From NCBI RefSeq assembly GCF_000247645.1, contig NZ_AHWA01000005.1:248001-312000 (forward strand): a stretch of DNA of 64,000 nt. Reading direction: 5' to 3'. A program made the position numbers and the translations under genes. The DNA is from Salinibacterium sp. PAMC 21357. GTDB taxonomy: Bacteria; Actinomycetota; Actinomycetes; Actinomycetales; Microbacteriaceae. The notes beneath the pieces are model-generated. The model was not told the origin of the DNA and did no database searches. It saw only the letters and a program-made list of their open reading frames with translations. Below are positions 13,573-23,145 of the stretch, in pieces. Numbering within the stretch: position 1 is the stretch's first letter; each line of letters starts with the position of its first letter.

Positions 13573-15249
13573 CTAGCGCGTGGTCGGGGTAGATTTGCGG
13601 TCAAGGTCGGCAGCAGCATCCGACACAACATCGAAGTCACCGGTGCGATCGCTGATGACCTTGAAGTCGAAGTTCTGCGTGCTGCGGAACGACATGAAGT
13701 AACAAATAACGGTGCTCACGGCGTACGCGACCAAAGATCCGCTCAGCACGGCGTAGTCGTGAAGGAACCCGATGGCGAAGGGCGCTGACGCGAGGGAAGC
13801 CACAATGCCGACAGTCACGCCGACCTTCTTGCCGAAGAAACCGAATGCCATGATTCCGAGAACCACTCCGATTCCGATGACGGACAAGACGTCGATAGCG
13901 ATTCCGTAGGCTCCCGTGAGTTCGATCCATTCGAACCGCACGACGATGAAGACGACGAGTGCGACCAGCACCGATGTCGTGAAGGCTGCGTTGGTGACCT
14001 TCTTCCAATAGAAGCTGGCGATTACCGGGAACACCAGCGCGCCCCAGAGTGCGCCTACAAAGACCAGCAGGTCGAGAATGTTGAGTGCGCCGCTCGCAAA
14101 GTACAGCCCCGCACCGGTCGCGACGACCATGGAGATGCGCCCGACGAGCAACATCGTCTTGGGGTTGGCCTTGCCTTTCTTGGCAATGTTCTGGCCATAG
14201 ATATCCGCCATCATGATCGATGACAATGCGGAAAGGTCGGAGTCTGCCGTTGAGGCAAGTGAGCCGATGATCATGATGAAGAGAACACCGAGCAGAACCG
14301 GGCCGAGGAAGGTGCTCGCCAGCTGGGGGATGAGGTTGTTGGTGTCACCGTCAACGGGCTCGATGCCGAGGTAGAGGGCCATGACGCCGAGCATCCCGAT
14401 GCCGATGATTGTCGCACCGTAGCCGATTGTCGCCGTAATGAAGGTGGGCTTAATGAGGTCTTCGCGCACAGCAAAGAGTCGCTGGGCGATTGTCTGATTG
14501 CCGATGGCGTACGCCAGAACCGCGGCAATATAGGGAGCGCCCTGGTTGAGGAAGGCATCCGAGGAGAAGAAATTCGACTGCTGCGGGGTGAGGTTTGACG
14601 CCCCCGCGATGAACATGTCGGTGCCACCAGCAGTGAAGAACACGGCGGGGACGATGATGATGACCGCACCCAACATCGCCACTACCTGCGCGAAGTCAGT
14701 GAGCACGGACGCGCGGAAGCCCGACCACAGCGTGTACAGCAGGACACCGCCGGCAACAAACAAGATGCCCTGAGTGAAGCTAAACGGCGAGAGCATCGAA
14801 ATGAGTGCTCCTCCCGCGATGAAGTTTGAGGTGAGGCTGATGACGCTGCCCAGCACGTTAGAACCAGCGAGCATGAGTTGGCTCGAGCGACCATGACGCG
14901 CGCGCATGACCTCAGCGAGAGTGTGGGCGCGCGGGGCGACAGCACGAATGCGTTTGCCGAAGGGATAAATGAAGAGGATCATCAGGGCGCCCCACAGCCC
15001 GTAGTGGATGGGGCCCGAAATGCCGTACGTGTAGCCCGACGTTGCGGAGGCGTACATGGAGGAGGCCCAGATCCACGTTGCCGTCATCGAGGCTGCTGAA
15101 ATGCCAAAACCAATCTTATGGCCGGCGTTCATATAGCCGTCAGCGTTCTCTTTCTTCTTGCCGATCATGATCGACATGATCAGGGTACCGCCGAAGAATA
15201 CGACGAGGAGTCCGATCACAATCGGCGCTCCCAGTTGTTGCATTTCCAT
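13573..15249 (-). CDS. Sodium:solute symporter (SSS family)
   Basis: A 558-residue integral membrane protein with about 13 hydrophobic segments. Family features include the early WIWASSMYASATSGYTYGISGP region in TM2-TM3, YPFGKRIRAVAPRAHTLAEVM in the following loop, and the sodium-site segment containing SLASTADSDLSALSSIMMADIYG, which matches SSS urea/proline-type carriers. GAGAGG precedes the ATG at 15249; an ATG two codons later is the alternative. The substrate is not determinable; the closest architecture is the proline/urea/short-organic-acid group. The gene heads a two-gene unit with the 42-residue protein. Confidence 0.86.
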   Translation of the reverse strand: MEMQQLGAPIVIGLLVVFFGGTLIMSIMIGKKKENADGYMNAGHKIGFGISAASMTATWIWASSMYASATSGYTYGISGPIHYGLWGALMILFIYPFGKRIRAVAPRAHTLAEVMRARHGRSSQLMLAGSNVLGSVISLTSNFIAGGALISMLSPFSFTQGILFVAGGVLLYTLWSGFRASVLTDFAQVVAMLGAVIIIVPAVFFTAGGTDMFIAGASNLTPQQSNFFSSDAFLNQGAPYIAAVLAYAIGNQTIAQRLFAVREDLIKPTFITATIGYGATIIGIGMLGVMALYLGIEPVDGDTNNLIPQLASTFLGPVLLGVLFIMIIGSLASTADSDLSALSSIMMADIYGQNIAKKGKANPKTMLLVGRISMVVATGAGLYFASGALNILDLLVFVGALWGALVFPVIASFYWKKVTNAAFTTSVLVALVVFIVVRFEWIELTGAYGIAIDVLSVIGIGVVLGIMAFGFFGKKVGVTVGIVASLASAPFAIGFLHDYAVLSGSLVAYAVSTVICYFMSFRSTQNFDFKVISDRTGDFDVVSDAAADLDRKSTPTTR

Positions 15250-15650
15250 CCAGTTCCTCTCAATGGCAGGACAGACCCCAATAGGAAGGATTCGTCCCGA
15301 ATTATGTGGCGCGCGTCGACCGTCAGGAACCCCGCCGGTCTGTTGTTCTCAGCGATTACCGCTAGAGATCAGACGCTGCGTAGGCCTTACGCCCTCGCCG
15401 TAGGTCAGCCAACCCGGCGCTCAGGCGCGATCCGCGACGTCCCTCCTGGGGAGCTCAAGCGTGAAAGGCGAGCGACGAGGGACAACGACCTCGAACTCAT
15501 CGACACTATCAAAGCTCTCAGTCAAGCTTGACCATTGTGAGTGTAGAGCGGTTGCAGGGCGCCGCCGAGAGCTGCCCGATCGGGCGATGCTCGCGCTAGC
15601 GGGATCGTGACTCGAGGGCCGCTTCGGGTTGGGCTTGGCAGCGCTGGACG
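15250..15650. other. Intergenic region between ApbE end and symporter start
   Basis: About 400 bases with no supportable gene. It must hold the minus-strand promoter of the symporter. Two perfect 12-bp palindromes are visible: GTCAAGCTTGAC at 15521-15532 and GCCCGATCGGGC at 15574-15585. The second lies 66 bases past the apbE stop and could aid termination; the first could be a regulator site. A plus-strand open frame crosses part of the region but has no ribosome-binding site or protein-like composition. Confidence 0.4.
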
Positions 15651-16385
15651 CTATCGCGTAGCTAGTGAACGCAGCAGTCCTTGAGTCGTGCGCAGCGCGC
15701 CCGCGCGGTCGACGGTGATGACGTCAACATCCCAGCGATCAGTGATGTCGTCGAGAGCATCCCGGCCGCCGGCAACGATCGCCGTGGCGAGCACATCTGC
15801 CGTGACGATGTCGGCCGCCGCAACGCTCACCTGGATGAACTGCGGAGGGGCGGTGCTGCCTCCGCGCCAAATGTGGTCGCCCCGGTGGGCACTACCCGAG
15901 GTCGCGAGAGCGAGCAGCGAACCGCCGAGGGTGATCGCGCAGAGTAGAGCCGAGCTATCCGCGGGGTCAACGATGCCGGTGGGCTGGGCTCCGCCGGTGG
16001 GGGAGATGAGAATGTCGCCACCAACGTTGATGCTCCAGCTCGGGCATCCGACAGTCTGCAGGTGTTTGCCGGCACGTTCGATTGCTTCGGCTTTGACGAT
16101 GCCATTGAGGTCGATCACGCCATCGGGGCGGTGCGGGCTGAAACTGCCGCCAGTGGACGAACGCCATTCGAGAGCGCGGGCGTAGCTGGCCAGAAGCTCG
16201 TCGCTCGCCGCTGACAGCGACAACTGGCCGGAAGCAATGCGGCTCAGCTCCGACTCGGGGCGGTACAAACTAAAGCGCTGCTCGATCTCGTCGAAGATCG
16301 CACGCATTGGCCTGAGCTCGGCTTCCCACCCGTCGGGCAGCTCAATCGACGCAACAGTGCCCATCGTCTCTAGCGTGTACCTCAT
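15651..16385 (-). CDS. apbE: FAD:protein FMN transferase (ApbE)
   Basis: A 244-residue ApbE-family enzyme, somewhat shorter than typical (about 300) because it lacks a lipoprotein signal. It transfers FMN from FAD to a threonine of an acceptor protein. Visible motifs are TMGTVASIE at the N-terminus, FSLYRPESELSRI, VDLNGIVKAEAIERA-like segment (DLNGIVKAEAIERAGKHL), the glycine-rich SINVGGDILI, and the C-terminal metal/FAD motif TADVLATAIVAGG. It overlaps the upstream FMN-binding protein gene by 4 bases. That neighbour carries the threonine acceptor motif, so enzyme and substrate are co-encoded. Confidence 0.9.
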   Translation of the reverse strand: MRYTLETMGTVASIELPDGWEAELRPMRAIFDEIEQRFSLYRPESELSRIASGQLSLSAASDELLASYARALEWRSSTGGSFSPHRPDGVIDLNGIVKAEAIERAGKHLQTVGCPSWSINVGGDILISPTGGAQPTGIVDPADSSALLCAITLGGSLLALATSGSAHRGDHIWRGGSTAPPQFIQVSVAAADIVTADVLATAIVAGGRDALDDITDRWDVDVITVDRAGALRTTQGLLRSLATR

Positions 16386-16909
16386 GACGCTCCGGCCTGA
16401 TCGAGTGCCGACTGCACGGAAGCCAAGTACGCCTGCGTTGTATAGGTAGCGCCGCTCACATTGGAGACGGCAGTGGATTGAGAGGCAATGATTTCACTGC
16501 GCAGCACGGGCGCTGCACGGTTACTGATCTGAATCGACCGGCCATCCTCGTCAGTCAAGTGCAGGGCGGTTACTTCGCTGATGCTGCCACCGGCGATAGT
16601 CAGCTGCACTTGCACAGCACCAAACCGTGTGTTGATGCTCGAACCGGTGTAGGTTCCATCGGCCGGGCCGGAGGCTACAGTTCCGCTGGTCTCTGTGCCC
16701 GTGTTTGTGCTGGTGGTTGGAGCCGTGGATGTTTCCGGCGTCGTTGCACCGGAAGAGGTTGAACCGGATGTCGAACCGTTCGTCACTTCGCCGACGGGCA
16801 GCGTCAGTGACGAGCCGTTCGCGGTCGTGACCGCGGTTCCCGCTTGGTAGCCAACAATGAGCACGCTGGCCGAAGCCAAGATGCTGCCTAATATCGCTCG
16901 TGTTCTCAC
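16382..16909 (-). CDS. Exported FMN-binding domain protein, ApbE substrate
   Basis: A 175-residue protein with an N-terminal membrane anchor or signal (residues 5-25), a long Ser/Thr/Gly-rich linker (about 30-85) and a C-terminal FMN_bind domain. The domain ends with VSNVSGATYTTQAY, the SGAT(Y)T motif whose last threonine is the expected site of covalent FMN attachment. The architecture resembles NqrC/RnfG-like and NosR-like FMN domains acting outside the membrane. It overlaps both neighbours by 4 bases (ferric-reductase-like upstream, apbE downstream), so the three form a compact electron-transfer operon. Confidence 0.88.
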   Translation of the reverse strand: MRTRAILGSILASASVLIVGYQAGTAVTTANGSSLTLPVGEVTNGSTSGSTSSGATTPETSTAPTTSTNTGTETSGTVASGPADGTYTGSSINTRFGAVQVQLTIAGGSISEVTALHLTDEDGRSIQISNRAAPVLRSEIIASQSTAVSNVSGATYTTQAYLASVQSALDQAGAS

Positions 16910-18339
16910 CAGTCGAACCTCTCTGCGTGAATCTGATGGGGGCGGATGCCGGTGGCGCGAACATCCGCTTCGACGAGGTCAAGCCACGCGGTGGGCCCGC
17001 ACAGGTAGACGTCGGAGTCGGTGATGTCGGGGAAGGCCGTGCTGAGGCTGACCCCGCGGGCGGCGTCGGCGTGCGACATCCAACTTTCGATTCCGCGTGG
17101 GCGGTGGCCGATCATTGTGTAGCAGGTGGCGCCCTTGGCGGCAGCGATTGCCTTGATTTCATCCCAGTGGTAGGCCTCGTCGGGGGTGCTTGCCCGCAAC
17201 AGAATTGTTGCCTCCCCGGGAGCAAAGGACGCGTGCTCGAGTAGCGCGCGCACGGGAGTGACACCGATGCCGGCCGCAATGATGGTGAGTTTCGGTGAGG
17301 TGCGCGCGGTTGATGAGAACAAGCCGTAGGGGCCCTCAATACTCACCCGGGTTCCGACAGGAACAGCGCTGAGTTGGGCGCTGCCCGTGCCGAGGTCGCG
17401 AATCGTGATGCGGGCCGAACTGTTGGTTGGCATTGCCGAAAGCGAGATCGGGTGCGAATGCCACCAGGTGCGCGGCGCCCAGAAACGCCAGATGAAGAAC
17501 TGACCACCGGATGCTTCGAGCCCGCGCAGGTCGTTGCCCGCGAGGTGAATCGTGGTGACCCCGGGCGCAATCGTGGTGACCGCGGCCACACGCATCCGAT
17601 GGCGCAGGCTCGAGACGAGTGGCTCGACGAAACGGAACGTCACGATGCTGCCGAGGGCGACGACGTAGAGCGCGATCCAGTACACGCGCTGAAGGGTGCC
17701 GTCGGCGAGCACGCCACCGACGCTCAGCTGATGGGGGAGAGCGAAAGCCACCGAAACATAACTGAGCAGGTGGACCAGGTGCCAGCCTTCGTAGCTGAAC
17801 CGGCGGCGCACCGCGACAACCGAGGTCACGACTACCGCGATCAGTAGGCCCAGTGCGATGAAAGCCAGAGGCATATCGGGCAGAGAAAGCATCGGCCCGA
17901 TTTCGGCAATCGGGTTGATGCCCGAGCTGAGCCCGTAGCCGGTAAGCAACAGGGCGCCGTGGGCGAGAAGAAGGTAGAGCGCGGGCTTGCCGAGCGAACG
18001 GTGCACGGCGATGGCGCGGTCGTGGCCGATGGTGCGATCGATGAGCGGGATACGGGCGGCGAGCACCAGCATCACCAGAATGAAGTCGGTGCCGATCAGG
18101 CCGGCGACGATGCCGATGCTCGTGACGGTCTCGGCGACGGAGGAGAACTGGTCGACCCCGCCGGACGCCAGAAAGAGGGCGGCCGCTGCTGCCCCCGAAG
18201 CCCAGAGGGCGGTGACGAGTAGGTCAGAGAGTCGTGCCCGCCGCGCAAAATTGCGGCGGTATTCGTAGGCGGTAGCGACGGCCGCTCGGGCAGTGCGGGG
18301 CCTGGCCGTAGCGGCGCGAGGGCGAACCTGAGTGGACAT
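16906..18339 (-). CDS. Ferric reductase-like transmembrane flavoprotein oxidoreductase
   Basis: A 477-residue protein. Residues about 35-240 form six membrane segments of the ferric-reductase-like heme domain, with candidate heme histidines in the segments HRSLGKPALYLLLAHGALL and EGWHLVHLLSYVSVAFALPH. The C-terminal half is a ferredoxin-NADP reductase module: FAD motif near HSHPISLSAMP, NAD-binding GIGVTPVRALLEH, and the terminal VYLCGPTAWLD. Electrons would pass from NAD(P)H via FAD and heme to the outside, probably to the FMN-binding protein encoded next. The terminal acceptor (iron, fumarate-like compound or quinone) is not evident. Confidence 0.86.
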   Translation of the reverse strand: MSTQVRPRAATARPRTARAAVATAYEYRRNFARRARLSDLLVTALWASGAAAAALFLASGGVDQFSSVAETVTSIGIVAGLIGTDFILVMLVLAARIPLIDRTIGHDRAIAVHRSLGKPALYLLLAHGALLLTGYGLSSGINPIAEIGPMLSLPDMPLAFIALGLLIAVVVTSVVAVRRRFSYEGWHLVHLLSYVSVAFALPHQLSVGGVLADGTLQRVYWIALYVVALGSIVTFRFVEPLVSSLRHRMRVAAVTTIAPGVTTIHLAGNDLRGLEASGGQFFIWRFWAPRTWWHSHPISLSAMPTNSSARITIRDLGTGSAQLSAVPVGTRVSIEGPYGLFSSTARTSPKLTIIAAGIGVTPVRALLEHASFAPGEATILLRASTPDEAYHWDEIKAIAAAKGATCYTMIGHRPRGIESWMSHADAARGVSLSTAFPDITDSDVYLCGPTAWLDLVEADVRATGIRPHQIHAERFDW

Positions 18340-18404
18340 GTCCCTACTGTGCTGGCTTCAGCTATGGGATCGCTAAGAAAAACCGCCCATTTGCGTGAGC
18401 GAAT

Positions 18405-19793
18405 TCACATGTTGGGGATCAGCACCGTTGCACGCAAGCCATCGCCGGTGTTGTCGACCGTGGCCGACCCTCCCGCCGCAGTCGCGATGGCCTGAACGAG
18501 AGCAAGCCCGAGTCCGCTGCCCCCAGTCGCGCCCGTGCGTGAGACGTCGGGGCGCGAGAAGCGATCGAACGCGATCGGGATGAACTGCTCAGGCATGCCG
18601 GGACCATCGTCGGTGACCTCGAGATGGAGACCATCCACTTCGATACTCAGGGCCGCAAGAATGCCACCGCCGGTCGAGATCGCGGCAATCGCGTTGGAGA
18701 GCAGATTGTCGACGAGGCGACCGAACGATTGCGCCCCGATTCGAAAGCGCGCCTCCTCATCGACGGTGGAACACGTGAAATCGACTCTCGCCGCCTTCGC
18801 CATACCGAGAAGACGAGCGCGGTCAATGCTGCCCGTGAACTCATCAACAAGTCGTCCGGCGCTCGCCGTCGCCGTGCTCGCCTCCGTCTCGATGCGACTC
18901 AGCTCGAGAAGGTTGGTAGCCAATGACGTCAGGCGATCCACGGATGCTTCCGCCGCGGTGACCTGGGCGGCGAGAGCCTCAGCATTGCCAAAGTCGGCGT
19001 GTGCGAGCTCAAGCTGGGTGGTGAGCGCCGCCAGCGGCGTGCGCAACTCGTGGGCGGCATCCGACACCATCTGTTTTTCGCGATCGGTGGAGGCTCGCAG
19101 GCGGGCGAGGAAAGCGTTGAGCGTGGTGGCGAGGGCCGCGAGCTCGTCATCCGCAGCACCTACGGGGAGGGCGGTAGCGGTATCGCCGCTGAGCTGTTCC
19201 GCTTTGCGGCGCATCGCGGTGACCGGGCGCAGCGCAGCGCTGGCGAGACCCCACGAGGCAAGGCCGAAGCCGAGCAGCAACACGACCCCCGCAACGATGA
19301 GGATGCGATCGAGGCCGTGAAGCGCGAGCTGGCTCGCGGCGGTACTGCGTGCCGCCCACAACTGCCAGGTGCCCGCGTCGGTGGTGAGGGTGCGCCCGGC
19401 AACGACAAACGATTGGACATCGTCGTCGTCGGCGGCTTTTCCCTCGTGGTCGCTGCGGTCATCCTGCACGACAATCGAGGTGTCGCTGGGGTCGGTGCGC
19501 GTGACTTCCGTGGTAATGCCCCGGGGAAGAGTGTTCACTTGCACGTCGCCGTTGGGGTCGGTGATGTAGACGAGAACCCCGGTGCCCGGGTCATCCACTG
19601 ATTCATCGGGGTTCGCCGTGATGTCGGCAACAAACGGTGTGAGGTCACTGGTGGCGAGGGAACGATCAGCTTCGGTAAGAATGTCTTGCACCGCAATGCG
19701 CACCACGACGAGCGCGATCAACAGCAGGATTGTTGCGGCGGCAACACTGCCGAGAGTGATGCGGGCGCGAATCGACAGCTTCGAGAACATCAC
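18405..19793 (-). CDS. Two-component sensor histidine kinase
   Basis: A 462-residue kinase. Membrane segments lie near residues 12-34 and 163-187, enclosing an extracytoplasmic sensor of about 130 residues rich in acidic residues (EGKAADDDD). A HAMP domain follows (about 185-235). The phosphoacceptor His248 is in SDAAHELRTPLAAL. ATPase boxes are N (VDNLLSNAIAA), G1 (DDGPGMP), and G2 (GGSGLGLAL). The gene overlaps the upstream response regulator by 4 bases. The flavin electron-transfer operon begins 65 bases downstream on the same strand, so it is a candidate target of the pair. Confidence 0.93.
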   Translation of the reverse strand: MMFSKLSIRARITLGSVAAATILLLIALVVVRIAVQDILTEADRSLATSDLTPFVADITANPDESVDDPGTGVLVYITDPNGDVQVNTLPRGITTEVTRTDPSDTSIVVQDDRSDHEGKAADDDDVQSFVVAGRTLTTDAGTWQLWAARSTAASQLALHGLDRILIVAGVVLLLGFGLASWGLASAALRPVTAMRRKAEQLSGDTATALPVGAADDELAALATTLNAFLARLRASTDREKQMVSDAAHELRTPLAALTTQLELAHADFGNAEALAAQVTAAEASVDRLTSLATNLLELSRIETEASTATASAGRLVDEFTGSIDRARLLGMAKAARVDFTCSTVDEEARFRIGAQSFGRLVDNLLSNAIAAISTGGGILAALSIEVDGLHLEVTDDGPGMPEQFIPIAFDRFSRPDVSRTGATGGSGLGLALVQAIATAAGGSATVDNTGDGLRATVLIPNM

Positions 19794-20467
19794 TCCACCG
19801 CCGCCAGCGAGTAGCCAACACCGCGAACCGTGCTGATGGTGACGCCCGCCACTATCGGGTCTAGTTTGCGCCGCAAGTAACTGACGTACTGGTCGACAAC
19901 CGTGGCATCAATGTGGGCGCTCGTGCCCCACACCTCCTCCAAGATCTCGGCGCGGCTGAGCGTCTCGCCGGTGCGAGAGCTGAGCATCCAGAGCAGAGCA
20001 AATTCTTTGGAACTCATCGGCAATGCTGTGCCGCCGGATGTTGCCCGCACGGTGGCGGCGTCGAGCACCAGGTTGCCAATTTTGCGGCTTGCTTTCGCGG
20101 CAGTCGTATCGCGGCGAACGAGCGCTCGGATGCGGGCCGCGAACTCTGCAAACGCGAACGGTTTGGTGAGATAATCGTCGGCGCCAGAGTCGAGGCCGAG
20201 CACTCGATCCTCTACCGCGTCGCGCGCCGTGAGAAGCAGCACAGGCAGGTGGTTGCCCTGTTCGCGCAGGTGCCGACAGATTTCGAAGCCCGACATTTCG
20301 GGGAGCATGACATCGATGGCGGCCGCCGAGAAGTCGTCGCTGGCTACCGCAATGAGAGCATCCATGCCGTTAGCGACCAGAGTGACCGTGTAGCCCTCAG
20401 CTTCGAGACCGTGCTGAACGAGCGCGCCCATGGTCTCGTCATCTTCCACGACCAGGATGTTCGTCAT
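19790..20467 (-). CDS. OmpR-family response regulator
   Basis: A 225-residue regulator. The receiver domain has the acidic pair Asp9-Asp10, phosphoacceptor Asp52 in AIDVMLPEMSG, the switch threonine in LLLTARDA and the lysine in DDYLTKPFAF. The C-terminal winged-helix (about 125-222) contains SSKEFALLWMLSSRTGETLSRAEILEEVWG and VDQYVSYLRRKLD patterns. It is transcribed first in its operon and overlaps the kinase gene by 4 bases. The divergent neighbour at 20567 shares the 99-base promoter region. Confidence 0.94.
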   Translation of the reverse strand: MTNILVVEDDETMGALVQHGLEAEGYTVTLVANGMDALIAVASDDFSAAAIDVMLPEMSGFEICRHLREQGNHLPVLLLTARDAVEDRVLGLDSGADDYLTKPFAFAEFAARIRALVRRDTTAAKASRKIGNLVLDAATVRATSGGTALPMSSKEFALLWMLSSRTGETLSRAEILEEVWGTSAHIDATVVDQYVSYLRRKLDPIVAGVTISTVRGVGYSLAAVE

Positions 20468-20566
20468 GGTGGCCAGACTACGCCCGTGAATGGGGAACTC
20501 GACGACGTTGCGCGGGCAGACGCCGCGATACCATTGGGCCTGCAGGTGTTGAGAGAAGGGGCATCA

Positions 20567-21565
20567 ATGTTCGAGCAGAATTCACCGGTCGTGCCCCGCT
20601 CTGAAACCCCTATTTCGAGCAGCGCAATGACGCCCGCCTACCTCGACGACGCAGCCGTGCGGGCAGCGATTAGCCCCGGCGCCGCGGTGGCTGCCGTTCA
20701 GGATGCGCTGAGGTCAGGCTTCGATCCCGGCACAGACCATGCGCGGGTTTTTGAGAAGCTGACGCGCGGCGACTTTCTGCTGATGCCCTCAGAAGTTGGT
20801 CCGTATGCGGGAATCAAGGTGCTCACCGTTGCTCCGGATAATCCGGGCATCGGATTGCCCCGCATCCAAGGTCTCTACATTCTCTTCGACTCCGAGACTC
20901 TTACGCCGCGACTGTTGCTCGATGGTGCTGCGTTAACGAGCATCCGCACCCCAGCGGTGTCACTGGCCGCCACGGCAGGGGCACTGCTGCGCTCCTCGGA
21001 TCCGCTCGACGTTGTCATCTTTGGGGCGGGGCCCCAAGCGGTCGACCACCTCGCGACCCTGCGTGCTGTTATTGGAGATCGTCGGCACCTCGCCTCGGTC
21101 ACCGTGGTCGTGCGCACGCTGCGCTCGGTTGAGCTGCCCGATTCGCGGGTCGTGCAGACCGGAAGTGCCGAGGCTGCGGCTGCTATCGCCGCGGCCGGGG
21201 TCATCATGTGCGCCACGACCGCGCGAACTCCGTTATTCGACTCCGCTGCCGTGCGCGCGGACGCCGTGATCATTGCGGTTGGCTCTCATGAACCGGATGC
21301 TCGTGAACTCGATAGTGCGCTGATGGGACGATCTCAGGTCGTTGTCGAAGATGTTCCGACAGCGTTGCGCGAATCGGGAGACGTGGTCATGGCGATCGCG
21401 GACGGCGCTCTCACTGCGAGCGACCTCATTCCGCTGGCGGACGTCATCCGAGGCACGACAGCGCTCGATGCCACTCGCCCGGTGCTCTTCAAGAGTTCGG
21501 GCATGAGTTGGGAAGACTTGGCCATCGCGGCCGCCATCGCGCGCAGCATCGACGCACCGCAGTAA
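20567..21565 (+). CDS. Ornithine cyclodeaminase/mu-crystallin family protein
   Basis: A 332-residue NAD(P)-dependent family member. Typical sites are visible: Lys84 in GIKVLTVAP, Arg127 in TSIRTPAVS, and the nucleotide motif FGAGPQAVDH at about 152-161. The family includes ornithine cyclodeaminase, alanine dehydrogenase and imine reductases (ketimine or pyrroline reduction), so the precise substrate is open. The ATG at 20567 has GAGAAGGGG upstream; a second ATG at 20627 is possible. It is followed 64 bases later by an aminopeptidase P gene, suggesting proline or related amino-acid metabolism. Confidence 0.8.
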   Translation: MFEQNSPVVPRSETPISSSAMTPAYLDDAAVRAAISPGAAVAAVQDALRSGFDPGTDHARVFEKLTRGDFLLMPSEVGPYAGIKVLTVAPDNPGIGLPRIQGLYILFDSETLTPRLLLDGAALTSIRTPAVSLAATAGALLRSSDPLDVVIFGAGPQAVDHLATLRAVIGDRRHLASVTVVVRTLRSVELPDSRVVQTGSAEAAAAIAAAGVIMCATTARTPLFDSAAVRADAVIIAVGSHEPDARELDSALMGRSQVVVEDVPTALRESGDVVMAIADGALTASDLIPLADVIRGTTALDATRPVLFKSSGMSWEDLAIAAAIARSIDAPQ

Positions 21566-21629
21566 CGCTCCGCGGGGCCCACGGCCCACCACGTTCTCAC
21601 TTCCGCACGCCACAACGAAAGGCAGCCCC

Positions 21630-23099
21630 ATGCACTCGAATTCAGATTCCGACCAGCACGCGACATTCACGCCCTCAACGCCCTCAACGCCGCATCCCGA
21701 TCGAGGAGACCCGCGGCTGCCCCACTTGCGAAACGCAACCGGGTTCGTTAACTACATGGAAACGGGATGGGCGACCCCCGACCGCACGCCTGACACGGTG
21801 CCCGGCATCGCGGCCGCTACCGCCGCCCACCGAGCTCGTCTCAGCCCTGCCTTCGCCGGGCGTACCATCGTGCTGGCGGGCGGCAAAGCTCCCGTTCGGG
21901 TGAACGACAATTACTACGGTTTCCGCCCCGACAGCAACTTCTTCTGGTTGAGTGGATGCTCGGCCGAAGACGCCGTGCTCGTGATGAGCCCGACAGCCGG
22001 CGGCCACGATGCAACGCTATTCATTCCCGCACCGGCATATCCCGGAGAAGCAGACTTCTTTGCGGATGCCGCCCACGGTGAACTCTGGGTCGGCTCGGCA
22101 CCGGGCATGCCCGAATGGACCGCCGCGCTGCAGATTGAGACGCGTCCATTGGCTGAGCTAGAGGCCGCCTTGGCTCGCGCGACAGACATCGCGCTTACGG
22201 GATCGTTGCTCGGCGCGAACCCGTTGCTGCACTCGATCCCCGTTTCGAACGACCTCGGCCGCGTGCTCTCGGAGATCCGCATGGTCAAAGACGAGTGGGA
22301 AATCGCCGAACTGCGCGGTGCGGTGAATCACACGATCGAGGGTTTCAAGGCGGTCGCCCGGGAGATTCCGCAGGCCATTCAATTCGGTGGAGAGCGCTGG
22401 TTGCAAGGCACCTTCGACCGCTACGCGCGCACCGTCGGCAACGGCACCGGGTACACGACGATCGTCGGCAGCGGCAAGAACGCCCCGGTGCTGCACTGGG
22501 TGCGCTGCGACGGCCCCGTGCAACCCGACGCCGCCGTGCTGCTCGACATGGGAGTGGAAGCCCGCTCCCTGTACACCGCGGATGTCACGCGCACGCTTCC
22601 GGCATCCGGAACGTTCTCTGCCGCCCAGCGTCAAGCGCACGACCTGGTTGAGAAGGCACACCGGGCGGGACTTGCGGCGGTCGGCCCCGGCAAGATCTTC
22701 AGCGACTTTCACCTCGCCGCGCTCGAAGTGATTGCGACCGGGCTGCACGACTGGGGCATGCTTCCTGTCTCGGTCGATGAAGCCTTGAGTGCTCAGGGGC
22801 AGCACCACCGTCGCTACATTGTGTGCGGCATCGGCCATCACCTCGGACTCGATGTGCATGACTGTGCCCAGTCGGGCTACTCCGCCTACCAGAGCGGAGA
22901 ACTCGTGCCCGGAATGGTCATGGCGGTTGAACCCGGACTGTACTTTCACGAGTGGGACATGACCGTGCCGCCTGAGTTGCGCGGCCTCGGCGTGCGCATC
23001 GAAGACAATGTGCTCGTGACCCCGACCGGCCACGAAGTGCTCTCAGATGCGCTGCCAATTACAGCGGATGGCATCGAAGGGTGGATGCGCGCGCTGTAA
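21630..23099 (+). CDS. pepP: Xaa-Pro aminopeptidase (aminopeptidase P, M24B)
   Basis: A 489-residue enzyme releasing N-terminal residues next to proline. The N-terminal domain (about 60-210) is the creatinase-like fold with YYGFRPDSNFFWLSG. The catalytic pita-bread domain shows all five metal ligands: Asp in LLDMGVE, Asp in YTADVTR, His in GIGHHLGLDVHD, Glu in MAVEPGLYF and Glu in RIEDNVLVT. The first 30 residues (STPSTPHPDRGD) look disordered. AAAGGCAGCC precedes the ATG. The protein is cytoplasmic. Confidence 0.93.
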   Translation: MHSNSDSDQHATFTPSTPSTPHPDRGDPRLPHLRNATGFVNYMETGWATPDRTPDTVPGIAAATAAHRARLSPAFAGRTIVLAGGKAPVRVNDNYYGFRPDSNFFWLSGCSAEDAVLVMSPTAGGHDATLFIPAPAYPGEADFFADAAHGELWVGSAPGMPEWTAALQIETRPLAELEAALARATDIALTGSLLGANPLLHSIPVSNDLGRVLSEIRMVKDEWEIAELRGAVNHTIEGFKAVAREIPQAIQFGGERWLQGTFDRYARTVGNGTGYTTIVGSGKNAPVLHWVRCDGPVQPDAAVLLDMGVEARSLYTADVTRTLPASGTFSAAQRQAHDLVEKAHRAGLAAVGPGKIFSDFHLAALEVIATGLHDWGMLPVSVDEALSAQGQHHRRYIVCGIGHHLGLDVHDCAQSGYSAYQSGELVPGMVMAVEPGLYFHEWDMTVPPELRGLGVRIEDNVLVTPTGHEVLSDALPITADGIEGWMRAL

Positions 23100-23145
23100 C
23101 CAAGGACAATGGGTGGTGATAGCTCATTTTCTGAAAGGTGCATAC

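Noticed and set aside
18391-18404. GTGAGCGAATTCAC palindrome-like string between kinase and reductase genes as a response-regulator site
   Set aside because: OmpR-type regulators usually bind direct repeats, and the string is only partly palindromic; not enough to call.
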